This document shows, piece after piece, positions 36,230 through 49,700 of a stretch of DNA of 64,000 nt. Numbering within the stretch: position 1 is the first letter of the stretch; each line of letters opens with the position of its first letter. The notes under the pieces are model-generated. The model was not told the origin of the DNA, searched no databases, and saw only the letters and a program-made list of their open reading frames with translations. Source of the stretch: Yamagishiella unicocca (taxonomy: Eukaryota > Chlorophyta > Chlorophyceae > Chlamydomonadales > Volvocaceae). Location of the stretch: contig BDSL01000009.1 in assembly GCA_003116995.1 (NCBI GenBank), positions 186,001 through 250,000 on the forward strand. The letters are read 5' to 3'. The position numbers were made by a program, and so were the translations under genes.

Positions 36230-38818
36230 ATGGAGCACGGGAGCTGCGATGGAAATTTTCTTTTGGCACAAACGGGCATCGACGAACGTGAACGGCTAGA
36301 ATCGACAACCCAGTTCATGGACCTCCCAGCGGAACTGCTCCGCTTCATGTTCCGGGCTATGGATGTAGACACCCTTTCGCAAGTAGTGCCGCTGGTTTGC
36401 AAGGCGTGGCGTGACGCGTCCCGCGAGCTCGATGTTTGGCAAGGACGTCTTTCGCCCGCACTACTGGTGCGTACTGGGGCTTTGCTTGCATAACGCGAAG
36501 GTGCTGGGAACTCCACTTGCAGAAAGTTGAGTCCGTAGGTGCCACGCTCTCAAAGACTCCCAAGCAACGCTCTCCGCGGCCGGCCCCTGCTCCCATCCGT
36601 ATTGTCATCCCATGCAGGGCCAGCTGGGCGACCTGGCGGCACTGGGTCCGCTCGTCACCCCCGCCCAGCTGCACCTGGCCCTGTGCGGCCGCAACTTCCT
36701 GCGTAACCCGGTACGCGACTATCTTAAGGTTTCGGTAGGCGACTATCTTAGGGTTTAGGGCTGTAGGGCGTCGTGTGTTGGTTACTGCCCCCGAGGAGGT
36801 GCTCGCGCGCTCTCGTTCCATCGGCGTCTGCGACCACATGGACATCCACATCCACATCCACATCGGGGAAGGGGGGGAGGTTGGTGAAGAACACGGCGGA
36901 ACCGACGGAAAGGAGAGGGGCCTGGCACCGCCTCGAAGCGCCTCAGAGCCTGCACCACCTTGGCCACCCCCACGCCGCGTCTTAACGTGCTGTGCTGTGC
37001 TGTGCTGTGCCGTGCCGTGCCGTGCCGTGCTGTGCTGTGCTGCGCCGCGCTGCGCGACCGCTCGCCTCCCCCCCACAAACGCTCGTTAGCCGATTCTCTT
37101 ATCAAAACCCCCACACGCTCATGGCTGCAGGACTTCCGGCGCGAGGCCAACTCCGCTCTGCTGCCGCCCCTGGGGGCCCTCGGTGTGGGCAGGTGGTCGT
37201 CCTGGATGAAGTGGCAGCGCACCGCGTGGGTGAGCAGCGGGCCGGAAGGGGAGGGGCGAGGAAACACGTGTACACGACATAGGAGGGAGGGGGAGGGAGG
37301 GAGGACATCAAACACACACGCATCAGGACACCGTGGTGGGGTGGCAGCGCACGCAACTCCAAACCACGACATCTGCGCCTCCAAAGCTCTTTTTTGGTGT
37401 GCTGCGGGCGGTGCCTGCCGTACATAGGGCCCCATCTGCGCCGCTGACACCCGCCCTCCCTGACACTTTGCGAAACGCTGCCTCAGGTGCTCAACACAAC
37501 GGTCGGGAAGGAGGTGTCCTGGGAACGGACGCCGCTGGGGATGGCGCCCGACGGCCACACGCCCGGCCCCGCAGCTCCGCCGCCGCCACTGCCGTACCCG
37601 GCCACTCGGCGCCTGGTGTCGTACATGCAGAAAGCCATGAAGGGGCTGTTCAGCCTGGTGCAGCGCGGGAACGCGGCGGAGGAGGGGGCGGCTGGAGAGG
37701 GCGAGGCGGGGGCGGCGGCTCAGCAACAGCAGCAGCAGGCGGTGGTGGTGGAGCAGGGGGGCCTGCAGGGGCCGGAGGAGGCGGCGCCGGAGGCGGTGAT
37801 GCCGCCGCCACAGAGCGACCAGGGCTGCCTGGCCACCCTGGACGGCTGGTCGGAGGTGGTGCAGGTGGGCGGCCACGTGGGGCGGTGGGGTCCAGGGAGG
37901 GTGCAGCTCGGGCGGGTGGTACACAGGAATTGCAACACAACCAACATTGCGCTCGCGGCTGTGTCCGTTGTCCGCCGTACATGTGCCGCAGTGGGACATG
38001 TGCGGCAGTGGGATACACAGCACCTTACTGTGTCGTATCGTCATCACACGGTACACACGTGTTCGCCTGCCTGCCCGCGACCCTCAAACCCTCTGCCGCC
38101 CTCACACCCGCCTCCCTGCTTTGAGCCCTTTCTGCGCTGCCCCCCTTACTTCAACCGCACCCCGCACCCGCACCCCACCCCCCAGGTTGTCGACCTGGAC
38201 TGGGAGCTGCAGCGGCGCGGCCTCTCTGCGGCGCAGGCGGCGCATCTGCTGGACGCGGAGCTCAGCCTCAGGCTCAGCGTGCATGTGGGGTGCAGGTGGG
38301 CGGGGCAGGGGGGGTGCGGGCCGGGGACCGGGGCGGATTGCAGATACGCGGGGCTCAGGGTATTGATGTACGACACCTTACGCCACGTCACGTTACGATG
38401 CGTCATACCATGACGGTTGGGGCCTGGTGGGTTGGTGGCGGCCTGCTCACGCCCCTGCTCCGCACCCCTCCCCCTGCGCCACCGTTCTGCCAGGTGGGAC
38501 TGTGTGGGCGAGTACGCGGTGGCGCTGCTGCTGGCGGAGGCCGACAGCGGCGGCGCCCCTGGCGGCGCAGGCGACGTCATCCCCTCCCTGCAGTCCTTCG
38601 TCATGCGCCCCACCCGCCACCTGGGCTACCGCGAGTGCGAGGCCATGCAGTGCGGCACCTGGCAGCGCTTCGAGTACTCGGTGCCCGCCTGCCCGCGCGG
38701 CTTCCGGCGCGCGGTCGTCATGCTGCGGGGCCGCCGCGCACCCACCATTGAGACCACGGTGCCGCCCACGCGGTTCTGCGGAGCCAAATTCGCGTGTGCA
38801 GAGCTTTCGTTCGAGTAG
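36230..38818 (+). CDS. F-box protein with FBA-type C-terminal domain
   Basis: Probable substrate receptor of an SCF ubiquitin ligase. Six exons fit in phase: 36230-36466, 36618-36710, 37131-37229, 37487-37864, 38186-38295 and 38494-38818, total 413 aa. The F-box is at aa 30-70 (MDLPAELLRFMFRAMDVDTL, then VVPLVCKAWRDASRELDVWQ). The rest follows the FBA domain of FBXO2/FBXO6: NFLRNP near the start; then CLATLDGWSEVVQVVDLDWE followed by LQRRGL; then RWDCVGEYAVALLLAEAD; then QRFEYSVPACPRGFRRAVVM and GAKFACAELSFE at the end. A Gln/Ala-rich insert of about 60 aa splits the domain. I do not see the Trp-containing glycan-binding loop of FBXO2 before the last strand, so glycoprotein binding is doubtful. 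The start could also be the ATG at 36317, which would still keep the F-box. Confidence 0.75.
36986..37055. repeat. TGTGC/CGTGC pentanucleotide microsatellite
   Basis: About 14 units with T/C variants in F-box gene intron 2, related to the AGTGC array at 3091. Confidence 0.88.
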
Positions 38819-40736
38819 AGTAGAGCAAGGTGGAGCAGCACAGCAACGTGTATGTATATATATATTTGCTTGTACATGCGGCGTAGCGTATGCGGGTGAC
38901 CTGGTCTGGGTAATAGACGCGATTGAGGCGGCCGTCAATGCGTTGCAGGCTGCCAGTTAGGGCCAGTTGTGACCGGGATGGGGACCTCGGGTCCTGTGAA
39001 GTCTCTGTTTGCGGATGAATGCGGCGTATTTCATTTCGGGCGATTGGGCTTGTTGCGATATTCGGAAGGCGTCTGGTTCGGGCCGCAATAAACCACAACG
39101 TCTTGATGAGGTTCGGGAATGGGCGGCTTGCAACGCAGCAGGCACCGGCCCCCCTGGGCGGGTCCCTGGTACCGTCCCTGTGAGATACTAATATTCGTTA
39201 CAGTGGTGGGCTCCAGATACGTCTCTGGGGCGTTGCGGTGCTCGCGGCCATCGGCACCACGGCGACTGCCTTGAAGGGTGACAGGTGCTGTTTTCCCTGG
39301 TGTTGATCCGCACTTGGTGCTCCATGCCACCTTCTCGGATCATTGAGGTAGTTATAACTGTTACAGTGGGCCCCAGACCAGGAGAAGGTGTTGGTGCTAA
39401 TCACCGTTCGCTGCGGGTTATTGCGGGTCAGCGTGGTGTGTGTTGTTCCGAAGGCCGATGCGGGGCCTGACTATATCCCTATTGGCCGGTGCGTCAGTAT
39501 ACACTGCAGCACAGTCGTACAATTGTACATATGATGGTTAGTAGGTACCGGTTGGGACGTCGTGAGTGACGACACGCTGGGGGGCGCTTGGTAGGTGTCG
39601 CGCGTGCCATGTGCGACAAGTCAAACACTGTGTTCACATATGTATGAGTACACAAGGACCACCACATCCGCTAAACCACCGCCGTCGCCGCTACTATTCA
39701 GGAAAAATAATGCCGCCGTCACACCACCATCACACGCCACCACCGCCACCATCAGCCGCAACTACTACCGCAAACTGCCGCCTCAACACCCGCTACCATT
39801 GCAACCACCACAGTAGCACCACAACCGCCACGCTACCAACGTAAGTTCCCACCTACCTTACCAGGCACTTCCGACCAAAACTGCTATGCCCTCGACCACC
39901 CTCTTGGCTGCTTTGGCCAGCTGTATGCTGCTGGACGATGGCCGAGCGGGCGGCGCGGTGGCGCAGGTGCAGCCCTTACGTCGTTCACAGCGCCGGTGGC
40001 GCAGTTGCGCCGCACCCGCCACAGCGCCTCCTCGGTGCGCTGCTCGGCTTCGGACAAGTGTCGGCGCTTCGAGGTCTCCCTGCCCACCTGTCTCACGCGG
40101 TTTTGAGCGGGCGGCGGGGCTGCTACGCGGCCGCCGGGCCGCACCCGCTGACGTCGGTACTAAGCGGCGCCAAGCTTCGCTTTCGCTTTCACTGGTGTTT
40201 GACTCGTGGGAAAGAAGCGGCCGTTGCTAAGGGAGTCGTTTCGAAGCCTGGTGCTGAGCGAATAGGGCCCGACGAGGCAGTGCCGGATGCGCAATCCACG
40301 CTGGTCGGCTCATCAACGGATACCGGTAGATACAGGTAGGATCCGGCTGGCTGCTGGCTTCCGTGCCGGCGTGTGTATGCCGTACTAGCGGGCTTCACTG
40401 CGGGAGTCCGTCCGTGCGCCCTGCAGGCCTGATTACATACGGTGCCCTAGGCCACCCGGCCTTGCAACTGGAGCGTCCAAGCGCGTGCGCAACGCAGCGC
40501 GCACCGCGAGCAGGCTCACGCACCGGCAGCCCCACAGCCGATAAGGAGTTTTGGGTTACCGTTACTGCGAGGTCTTATTACGGCATGCCACCTTTTTTGC
40601 GGGAAAACTACCACACGTCACTACCGGAATCAATTGGCCTCCATGGCCGTCAGTTGGCCCTCCCGCCTCCATGGCCCACCCGCCGGTTCATGCGTTCATG
40701 GAAAGGAGGTGTCCCGGAGGCTGCCTCTAATTGCCC
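38819..40736. other. Convergent 3' flanks of the F-box and giant-protein genes
   Basis: 1.9 kb without a supported gene. TTACA at 40433-40437 is a good minus-strand TGTAA signal for the giant gene (about 300 nt after its stop). A CAC/CCG-rich low-complexity stretch lies at 39720-39840. A minus-strand open frame at 40144-39884 has some protein-like composition but no recognisable family. Confidence 0.45.
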
Positions 40737-43700
40737 TCAAGAGTGACCCCCCTCGTGGTAATACAACTCCAACATGCGCGCGCATGTTGACTGGGTGGCG
40801 CTGTTCAGCTGGCGGAGCGACGCCACCAGCACGGACGAGGCCTGCCGCTGCGCCGCCGGGTGCTGCTGGTGCTGTTGCTGCAGGAAAGCGGCTGGCGGAC
40901 GCTGCGCTGGGGCCGGTACACGATCCTGCGGCCGTGGCGCGGCTGCAGCTGCCACAACGCCGTGCACCCCTCTCCCCGCAGCCTGCTGCTGCTGCTCCAC
41001 CTTCCGCACCCCTCCCCCGCCCTGCTGGCCCTCGCGCCAAAGATCCTCCTTGCCCGGCCGCACCGCTGCTGCTGCTACTGTCCGGCCGCTCCGCAGCTGC
41101 TCCTGCTGCTCCGCCTCCACTGTCTGCAGGTTCCTAGACCCATGGCCCGCCCAGACAGCTGCCTGCGGCCGTGCCGGCGGAGCACGGGCTGCCTGACCGT
41201 TATGCTGGGCACCCCCCCCTGGCTGCGCCCGGCCACCTTCATCCGCAGTGTTACGGCCGGCGGGGGTCGGCATGGGGCCGACCAGCGTCGACGACAACCT
41301 CGGCGCCGCCACCACAGAGGCCGGCGTGGGCTCGCCACCTGCCGGAACACGGTGGACCGGTGTCGCCGCGCTGCCGCCGCCGTACGGGGCGCGCCGGGTT
41401 ACGGCTGCGACAGCTGCGTTGTCCCGGCCCTGCGGCGCAGGTGAAGCACCCGGAGGTAGCTGCGACCGCGGCACGCTGTTCGGCCCTGGACGCATGGGCA
41501 TAAACCCGAGGGGGGCCGGCGGCGACGGCGGCGGCTCAGCTGCCGGGTGCTGCCGCCACGACGGCGGCAGTGGCGGCGCTGCTGGGGCGTCGCGCTGCCT
41601 CGTGGCACCCGGGGGAGCTAGCGCTGGTGTGGAACCTGCAGCCGCAGCCGCACCCGCCGCGCCGTCCAGGGCGTGACTCACGCGAGGAAGCCCAGCGTCG
41701 CTGTCGAAGTGGCCGTGTGCCGCCACGTCGTCCCGCTGCAGCCGCTGTTGGGGCTGCTGCGGGGCGCACGGGCCGTGCTGGCGGCGGACGGGAGGAGCCG
41801 CCGGGCCGGCTTGGTGCTGCAAGCCGCTGCCAGGACCCGCCTCTGATTGCCGGGGAGGGCAAGGCTGCGGAGGCATTGCGCCAGCAGCTGTGTGCGGGTC
41901 GCCTGGCAGCCCCACCTTCGGCGCGGCGGGGGGGAGCAGTGTGGCCGCGGGAGCCGAGTCGAGGAACGCAGCTGCGGCAGCGTGGGAGCTGCTGCTGCCG
42001 GCGCCGGCCGGCGCCGTCCCACTCCGCCCCGACTCGACGGTGGAGCCTCCCTGGGAGCTGCCCCCCGCCGAGCCGCTCGCCTCCGAGGCGTCGGCTCCGG
42101 AGTTGTCGTCCCGGCTGCTGCCCTCGTCGCGGTGCGGGCCGCGCCTCCTCCAGGGCGGCGACTCGGGGCTGTCCTGGAAGGCGGCGTAGCGCGAGGGCGC
42201 CAGGGCGAGCCGCGTGCTGGAGGGCCCGGGACCCGGCTCGGGGCCGTCCGTGCGGCGGCGTGTGGAGTCGGGGTGGGGACCTGACGCGGACGTCGCACCG
42301 ACGGCCCCTTGCGCCTCCGGCGACTCTCTCGCGCGCTGCCCCCCGGACGGGGTACATTCCGGAACCGTCTGCTGGGGACAGCTGAGCCGCTGCGAGGGCT
42401 GCGCTGGGCTCTGAGCGGCGCGGGAGGGGATGGTCAGTTGGGGGAGCGTGCCGGCACCGGGTGGTTCGGCGGCCCGCACGGTCACGGCGCTGGCTGGCGC
42501 CGGGCAATCGGCGCCAGCCGGTGGCGGCACCGCCGCCGGCGTGCTGCCCCTTGCAGGCAGCTCCGGCACGCGGCTACAGCGCTGTGGCGTGGCCACTGCT
42601 GCGTTGCGGAGCTCGCGTGCGGCTGCCGCTGCCGGGGGGAACTCGGGGGTGGTCGGCGCCGCCGCACACCCGCTGGTGGGGACCGCTGTGCTAGGGGTGA
42701 CGGTGGAGCTCCTTGCGGTGGTGGTGGTGGTGGTGCTGTTGGCAGTGATGCCGGCCGCGATGAGGTCGACCTTGCCGTAGTGGCGGTGCGGGGACTCGCG
42801 CGCTAGCTTCCGCTGGCGCAGGTCCGGGCTGACGTCCGGCTCCGGCTCCGGAGACATCTCCCGATCCGAGCCCTCCTGCCCCAGACCCACCATCGCCTCG
42901 CCCGTGCCGCTGCTGCCGGACCGGCGGCCGGCCCTGTCCGGCGACAGGCGGCTCTCCAGGCTGTCCCGCGCTGAGGGGTGGTAGCCGCCCGCACTAAGTT
43001 GCTCGCTGCCGGACTCACTGGCGGCAGGCAGGCTGCCGTCGCCCCGCTGGCCGCTGCCCGCCAGGTCCCCCCCGGGGTGCTGCCCCAGGCCCCGGTGCAG
43101 AGACGGCTCCTCGGCCTCGCCCAACCACGCCAGCGCAGCGTCGGGCGCCACGAGGGGCTCCTCCTCAGCCTCTGGAGCTATGCCCTCGTCGCCCGCGCCG
43201 CTACCGTCCGCGCTGCCTGCACCACCACAACTACCAGCACCGCCGGCGGGGCACCTGCTGACATCACCGCCGCCGCCGCCGCGCCTGACAATCCTGTCCT
43301 CCGACCCTCGCGGGAAGCTGTAGCCAAAGTCCGCCAGCTCAGCGTCACGTCCAGCCGGCGCGCCTAGTTCCTCGTCTGCGAGCTGCTGCTCGCCGCTGCT
43401 GGACCCGCTGGGACTCCCGTCTCGCTGCTGCAGCTGCTGCCGGCGCAGACGCCGCCGGTCGGCCTGTCCCGCTGGCCCCAGGTGCGGGGTGCACAGCCAG
43501 TGGGCCAGGTGGTCTTGCGAGGAGCCGCTGCTGCGCAACGCACCCACTGCCGCGGCCAGCGCCGCCGCGGGCCCGGTCACTGAGCAAGTGAGATCTTCCA
43601 GGGCGATACCCTCCGCTAGCGTCGCAGCACGCCGGGAGGCATCCGGACAGGCCTGAGACGCGCCGCCGGACGACGATGACGACAACACCTCGCTGTACCT

Positions 43701-46700
43701 GCTTCCCGTGTGTGCCTGCCGCCCGGGGCCGCTGCTGCCGGGCAGGACGCTGCCGCCAGCGGTGCTGCTGCTGGCGCTGTTTCTGTTGGAGCCCCCCTCG
43801 CATACATCGCAGCCGCCGGACGGTGCTTGGTCGGGTTCGGCGCTTGGGGAGTGCGCCAGGGGCAGGGACGCGGTGGCGGCCTGAAAGCTGTCCAGCTGCC
43901 GGCAGGGCTGGACGGCCAGACGGACTGTAGGTTCCGTGTCGTCAGCTGCTCGTGCCAGCTGGAGGTCCGGTGCAGCGGCCACTCCGCCAGCGCCAATACA
44001 CGCCGCGCCACGCGCGCTGCTCGCTTCCGCGCCATCCACGGATGACGCCGCCACGCCGCTGGCCGAGCCGGCCGAGCGGCTGGGCGAGCACGGGGCGTGG
44101 CTGAGCGCTGCGGCTGGGCTGCCGAGCACCTGCCCGTCCGACTCCCCACCCAGACGCCATCGCTGTCGCTGCGAACAGTCGCGGAGGTGGTCGTCAACGT
44201 CGCTGCGCGGCGCGGCGGCATCGGCGGTGCGGCTGCCAGGTACGCGGACATCCTCATCGTCCAGCACCCCGCTGCCTACTTGTAATGCCGCGCCCTCGTA
44301 GCTACAACCCACCATGCCGCTTCCTGTCGCGATGCGCGATGCTCCGATATGCAGTAACGACGGCGACGACGCCCCCAATGGCCGGCCAGAGCTCCCGCCG
44401 CCAGCCGCCGCAGCTACAGCCAGCGCTGTTGAGCGCTGCTGCTCCTTCGGCGGCGATAAAAGGCCAGCAACGTCAGCCACCTCCAGCTTCCCCTCACTCA
44501 AGCCCATGTCTGTGCCAGCCGCTACCGTGTCTTCGTTTAACACCAAGACGCGTTTGAGGCTGGCTGGTGGCCCCGGATGCACATCCACACCGCCCGTGCC
44601 CCAGGCAGCTGCGCAGCCAGGGTCCCTAGCGAGCCCCAATCGACGCCCAGCACCGTACAGTACTGCAAGTGGGTCACCTTCGTCCCCTTCGACGGGTCCA
44701 TTACAAACCCTGCTGCTGCTACTGCCCGGATCGCTTGGCAGGGCCGCGGCACCCTCCAACGCGGCTGTAGCTGCCCCCTCCAACGCGACTGAAGCTGCCC
44801 CCAGCGACAGCACGCTGCCTCCCAACCGCAGCACAGGCTGCCGGGTGCGGGTGCTGCTCCCTAGCGCGGTGCCGCAGCTGCGGTGCTCCGCCATCAGAGT
44901 CGCACCGTGCTGCCCCTCCGCCGGTTCGACCCCCGCGTGCGCCTGGACAGCCGGCGCCGGGCTCCTGCCAACACGGCTGCTCTCCGCATTCGCAGCGCTC
45001 CTTCCGTCGCCCGGATGCAAGGATCCCGCCTCATGTGCACCTCCCGGCGCACCGCCATCTAGCCACTGTTGTTGTTGTTCTTGTTCTTGTTGTTGCTGCC
45101 GCTCCGGCGGCGGTGGCGACCGAAACGGCAGCTGGGCGGCGATGCTGTCAGCCGCCTTGCGGCCGCTGCTGCTGCTGCCGCCGCAATCCCGTGCGCAGCC
45201 AGCCTTGCTGAGTTCAAGGAGGCCGCCGGCGGTGACGCCGCTGCTGCGGTCGCTCGCCTGCGGCTGTGGGGCCCCGGCGCCGCAGCCCTTGCCGACATCA
45301 CTGCCGCCGCCGCTGCTTGCGCTGCTCTGCCCACCGCTGCTGGCGCCGCTGGTGTGACTCCTGGCGCTGCTCCGCAGCAGCTGCAGCACGCGAAGTAGGC
45401 TGCGGTCGTGTGGGACTGCGCGCCCGCATGTGGTGGCGGAGGAGCCTGAGCCCGACGCCGGGGTGGCCCCGGGCCTGACGCCTACCGAGGCACGCGGTGA
45501 GGGTATCTTCCGATGACCTGCCTGCGTAAAAACATGCAACCAGTCAGTCCGACGGTAGAGCACATTCCTTGCAGCAGCACCAGCAGCAGCGTAACCAGCA
45601 GGCAGGCGAGGCGCTGCAGTTCGGCAATCCCGAGCCCCTCCCTGGATGCCGCGGGGAATCGGTACGTGCCTGAGAGTCCTGCAGCGCTGCTGCTGCAGCG
45701 GCGGCGCTCCGCGGGGACATGCGTGCGTCGTAGTTGGGAGGACTGAACCTGCACTCCGAGGCGGGGAACATTAACGAGACCAGCGTCAGCAAGTCCTATG
45801 CTGCCAGATTGCCACACTGCCACACGCGAGGCACCTCTGGCGCCTCAGGCACAGTACCAGCTCCGGCCCCGCCTTCCCATGTTGCAGTTGGAAGCAGCAG
45901 AGCCGGCAGAGCCCCAGCGCGGCGCACGAGGCCCCAGCGCAGCGCACAAGTCCCTCCAGCCCGCCGGCTGCACCCCACCTCCAGCCCACCTACCTCCTCG
46001 CCGCGCCGTGGTCGGTGTCGTACGACAGCACGTCCGCCGTCGTCAGGGGCGAGATCGTGCGCCGGCCGCCTGCGGTGGCACCAGCGCTTGCTGCCGCGGA
46101 GGTTGCCATGCCGCTAGCCAGGACACCAGGGAAGTGCTGCAGCGATGGCGTCGCACGGGCCGACGGCCCCGCGGCCGCTGCTCCCGCCTCGCCGCTGCGC
46201 AGCCGGGCCGATGCGTCCTGCTGTTGGCCTGCATGCAGCTGCAGCCTGGGCGACACTCCAGCGGCTGTAGTTGCACCATAAGGCCTAGCTACAGTCGTCT
46301 CAGCGACCGGGTACGGCTGGTGTGGGCCGAGCGACAGGCCCTGGAGCACTTGGTCCAGGCTTTTGATGTTGCTGCCATTGGCTGCTGCTGAATTGGTTTT
46401 GGACGGCGCCGAGCCCGGCGTCGGGCGCGCGGTAGTTTGGGTGGGGTGGTTGTGGAGCTGTGTTGGCATGGGGCTGGTCTGCGGCCAGGCGGTGGCGGCA
46501 GGCGGGGAGGGCTGCCTGGCGGCCGCCCAGGTGTGGCCGGGAGGGGCGGGTCTGCCGTCGGCGGCAGCAGCAACAGCGGTAGTGCGTGGGGGGGAGTAGG
46601 GGTCCCTCATGGTGGAGATGGAGGCCGCTGAGAATGACGAGGCCGCGGCAAGACTACCGCGAGGAGGTTGCGCGTGGAACGCGGCGCCGCCTGCGGGCGT

Positions 46701-49700
46701 GTAGCTGGTCGCGGGAGCAGTGGCAGCGCCAGATGGCCCCACGGAGCCTCGCGCCTCCGCCGCGGCCAACCGGGCGGGCGGCGAAGCCGCCTTCCTGCGC
46801 GCGGCTTCTTGGAAGGCGGCGAGCACCGCTGCGGCTGGGGCCACTCGGGAGGGGGAGCGCCTCCCCGCCGGTGCAGCGGGATTGGGCGCCGGTGCCGGCG
46901 CGGCGGTCATCGTGATGAGCTGCAGCCGCCGCGGCGAGACGCGCTCCGGCGCCGTCGGGTTGCGCGCGCTGCTGCCGGCGCTCTCCGCACGAGCCACGAG
47001 GCCGTGATGATGTGCTGGGACCGGCGGCGAGCTGACAGAGTGTCTGGTGGACGAAGTAATAGCTGCCAGCGAGGACGTAGACGTGGCGGCCGCGGCGGCG
47101 GCTATTGCAGCGGCCGTGTTGGATGGCGCACGCGCCGCATGGATTGCGTCCAGGTACCCCTGGCCCCTGGCAGGGTAGCCCGTCCCTGGAGCCTCTGGCT
47201 GGGGCAGCGGCTGGGGCAGCGGCTGGGGTGAGGACTGTCGCGGGCTGCGGTGGTTTGGGCTGCGGCCCTCCGTGAGCATCAGGCTCCGGCCCCGCATCGC
47301 CCCCACCACCAGTCCTGCGATTGGGGACGGCGCGGCGGCGGCGCTGACGTGGGAAGGGGGCACGTCCCGGGACCGGGACTGCGCGTCCGAGAAGCCAGCG
47401 CTGCCGGTCGCGAGCTTCCTGGCGACTTGTGGAGACGACTGCGGCCCGCTGGCTGCTGCGCTGGGTGGCGCAGCGGCGGGGGATTGCCACAGCGTCCGAA
47501 CCACTGAGGGCGACGCGACCGGCGACACCGGCGGGGACTGCAGGCGCGGCCGATCAACAAGGAGCCCAGCCGCAACCGGGGTGGGCACCGCAGCCGCTGG
47601 TGGCAGGCGCTGCGCCGAGTGTCGCGACTGTGGTTGAGGCACGGCGCTCTTGGCCGCCAGCGACATTATCATCGCCAGGTCGACTCCACCCGGCGGCCGC
47701 GTCGTCGTCACCGCCATCACCGTGCGGACGTCACTCCTTCCCCCCCTTGGGTTCGCGCCGTCGGCTGCGTTGACAGAGCCACCATAGCGCCCGCCCAGCG
47801 GCGAGTAGCGCGGCGACTCCGAGCCGCCTGCTGACAGCGACTGCGAACGCTCCCCGTACAACCCGCCGGCGCTGTTGACCGCGTCGTACAAACCATCGTA
47901 CCGCCCGTACCGCACGGAGTTGCGGGGTGACTGGAACCCGCCCATCGAGAGCGACCGTGAGCGCCGCACATCCACGGCGCCGCTGCTGCCACCGCCGCCG
48001 CCGGCACCACTGCCACCGCTGCTGCTGCGGCCGCCGTAGCGGCCGTAGCGACCATAGCGGGCGGGCATGGGCGGGGCGTAGCGGTGAGGAGTGGATCGAG
48101 AGCGGCGCGCGTATGCCCACGACGTATCCAGGTCGACCCTAGCCAGGCTGTTCCTGGCGGCAGGCGCGTGCAACCGCATCGCTGCCAGCGTGGAAGCAGG
48201 CCCCTGCTGCCTGGGCTCATGCCGCTCGAGGGCCCTCGCTGCGATGAGGGGACTGGGCGGCGAGGCGGAGCGGCGCTGCGGCTCCAAGGCCAGGGGCGCG
48301 ACGCGCAGCGAGGGCCTAGGGAGCGGCGCCGCTAGGCTTCGAAGCCCCGCGGCTGAGCCGGTGGTCACCGGCGGCGGCGGCAGAGGGTTAAGGGCCGTGG
48401 TGATGGCGGCGGACAGCGGCGCCGGGCTGGTAGAGCGGGGCCGCCCCTGCCGCCGGGCTGCCTCCGGCCGAACCGCCCTGTGCGCTAGCGAGAGCGAGGA
48501 CGCGTGTGTTGAGCTGGTGCTGTTGGAGCTGCTCCAGGAGGAGTGCCGCTTGGGGCTGGGCGGGCCGGGTGGTCGCAGCGAGGAGCCCGGGAACGCTGCG
48601 CCCCGCCCGCTGACGTGGTCCAGCAGCACGCCTCGCCGGATCTGGTCCACATCCCGCTGGGCGGTGGCCAGCTGGTGCAGCAGGTAGCCCTCCTCGCCGC
48701 TGATGACGTCCGCGCCGGGCGATGAAGGCCTGGTGCTCTGTAAGGTTGCGGACGGCGGTTCGGGGGTTATGAGAGGAGACCCGTGGGTCGGCACTGACTG
48801 GGAAAACCGATCAGGGACCATGAGGGGGCGATGAGGGTAACACCCATGCGCGACAGCCGTCTCCCACCTAACACCGGACACCTAGCACTGGACGTACACA
48901 GGCTGGGTGCGCGCAGTGCCGTTCGGCATTGCACGTGCAAGCGGTGGGTCCAGCCCATGGCCGCGGGTCTCACCAGGGGCGGCGACAGGGGGACCGCCCT
49001 TGTGCCTGCCAAGCGCGGGCTGCTGCCTGCCTCCGTCCCGCGCGCCGCCGACCAGGGCGACTCCGGGGCGGCCTGCAAGTCACGGCCCGGCGACCAGGCC
49101 GCGCGCGACGCACTGGCGGCTGGGGGCGGTTCTTCCGCGGAGCTGCTTCCCATGGCGTTGACCTGGCGGAGCAGCTCGTCCAGCTGCTCGGTGATACGAG
49201 CCAGGTTGGGCAGGTCCATGGGGCTGCTGGTGGCGGAGGCCTCGCGCCGGGACGGCTCCTGTGCGGGCGGGCGAGGTAGGCGACAGCGCGCGCCGGTCAG
49301 GACACGCACGAGGAGAGCCGCCGCGCGAGCACCATGATAACCGAAACGATTACCGCCCCCTTCCCACTGGGTCCGTCACAAACGTCTTCTTACGCGTTCA
49401 CGGATTTCCCTCGCAACCTCCCCACTGTGAGGTGTTGCATGGGGTAAGTGTTGGGACCGGCAGGCGGCTGTGCTTGTGCGCTGCAACCCAGTGATGGCTC
49501 CCCAGCTTCCACCCCAGCTTCCACCCCAGCGTCCATGCACCTTGAGACCGCTGTACGCCAAGGCTCCAGCGGTCAGCCGCGTCGGCGAGGGCGAGGACCT
49601 CATCCCTGCGGGTGCGTACGGCATGTCCAACACCTGCCGGTCCACGACCTGCGGATGCTGGTCGGCGTCAGCGGGCCGGCGGGGGCTGGTGGCGGCGTCG

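Noticed and set aside
36711..36765. Telomere-like TTTAGGG next to duplicated GCGACTATCTTA
   Set aside because: Only one telomere-like unit; a short direct duplication in an intron explains it.
39884..40144. Minus-strand open frame with a charged segment (ETSKRRHLSEAEQRTEEALW)
   Set aside because: Composition is somewhat protein-like, but there is no recognisable family or exon joins, and it lies past the giant gene's stop codon. Kept only as a note.
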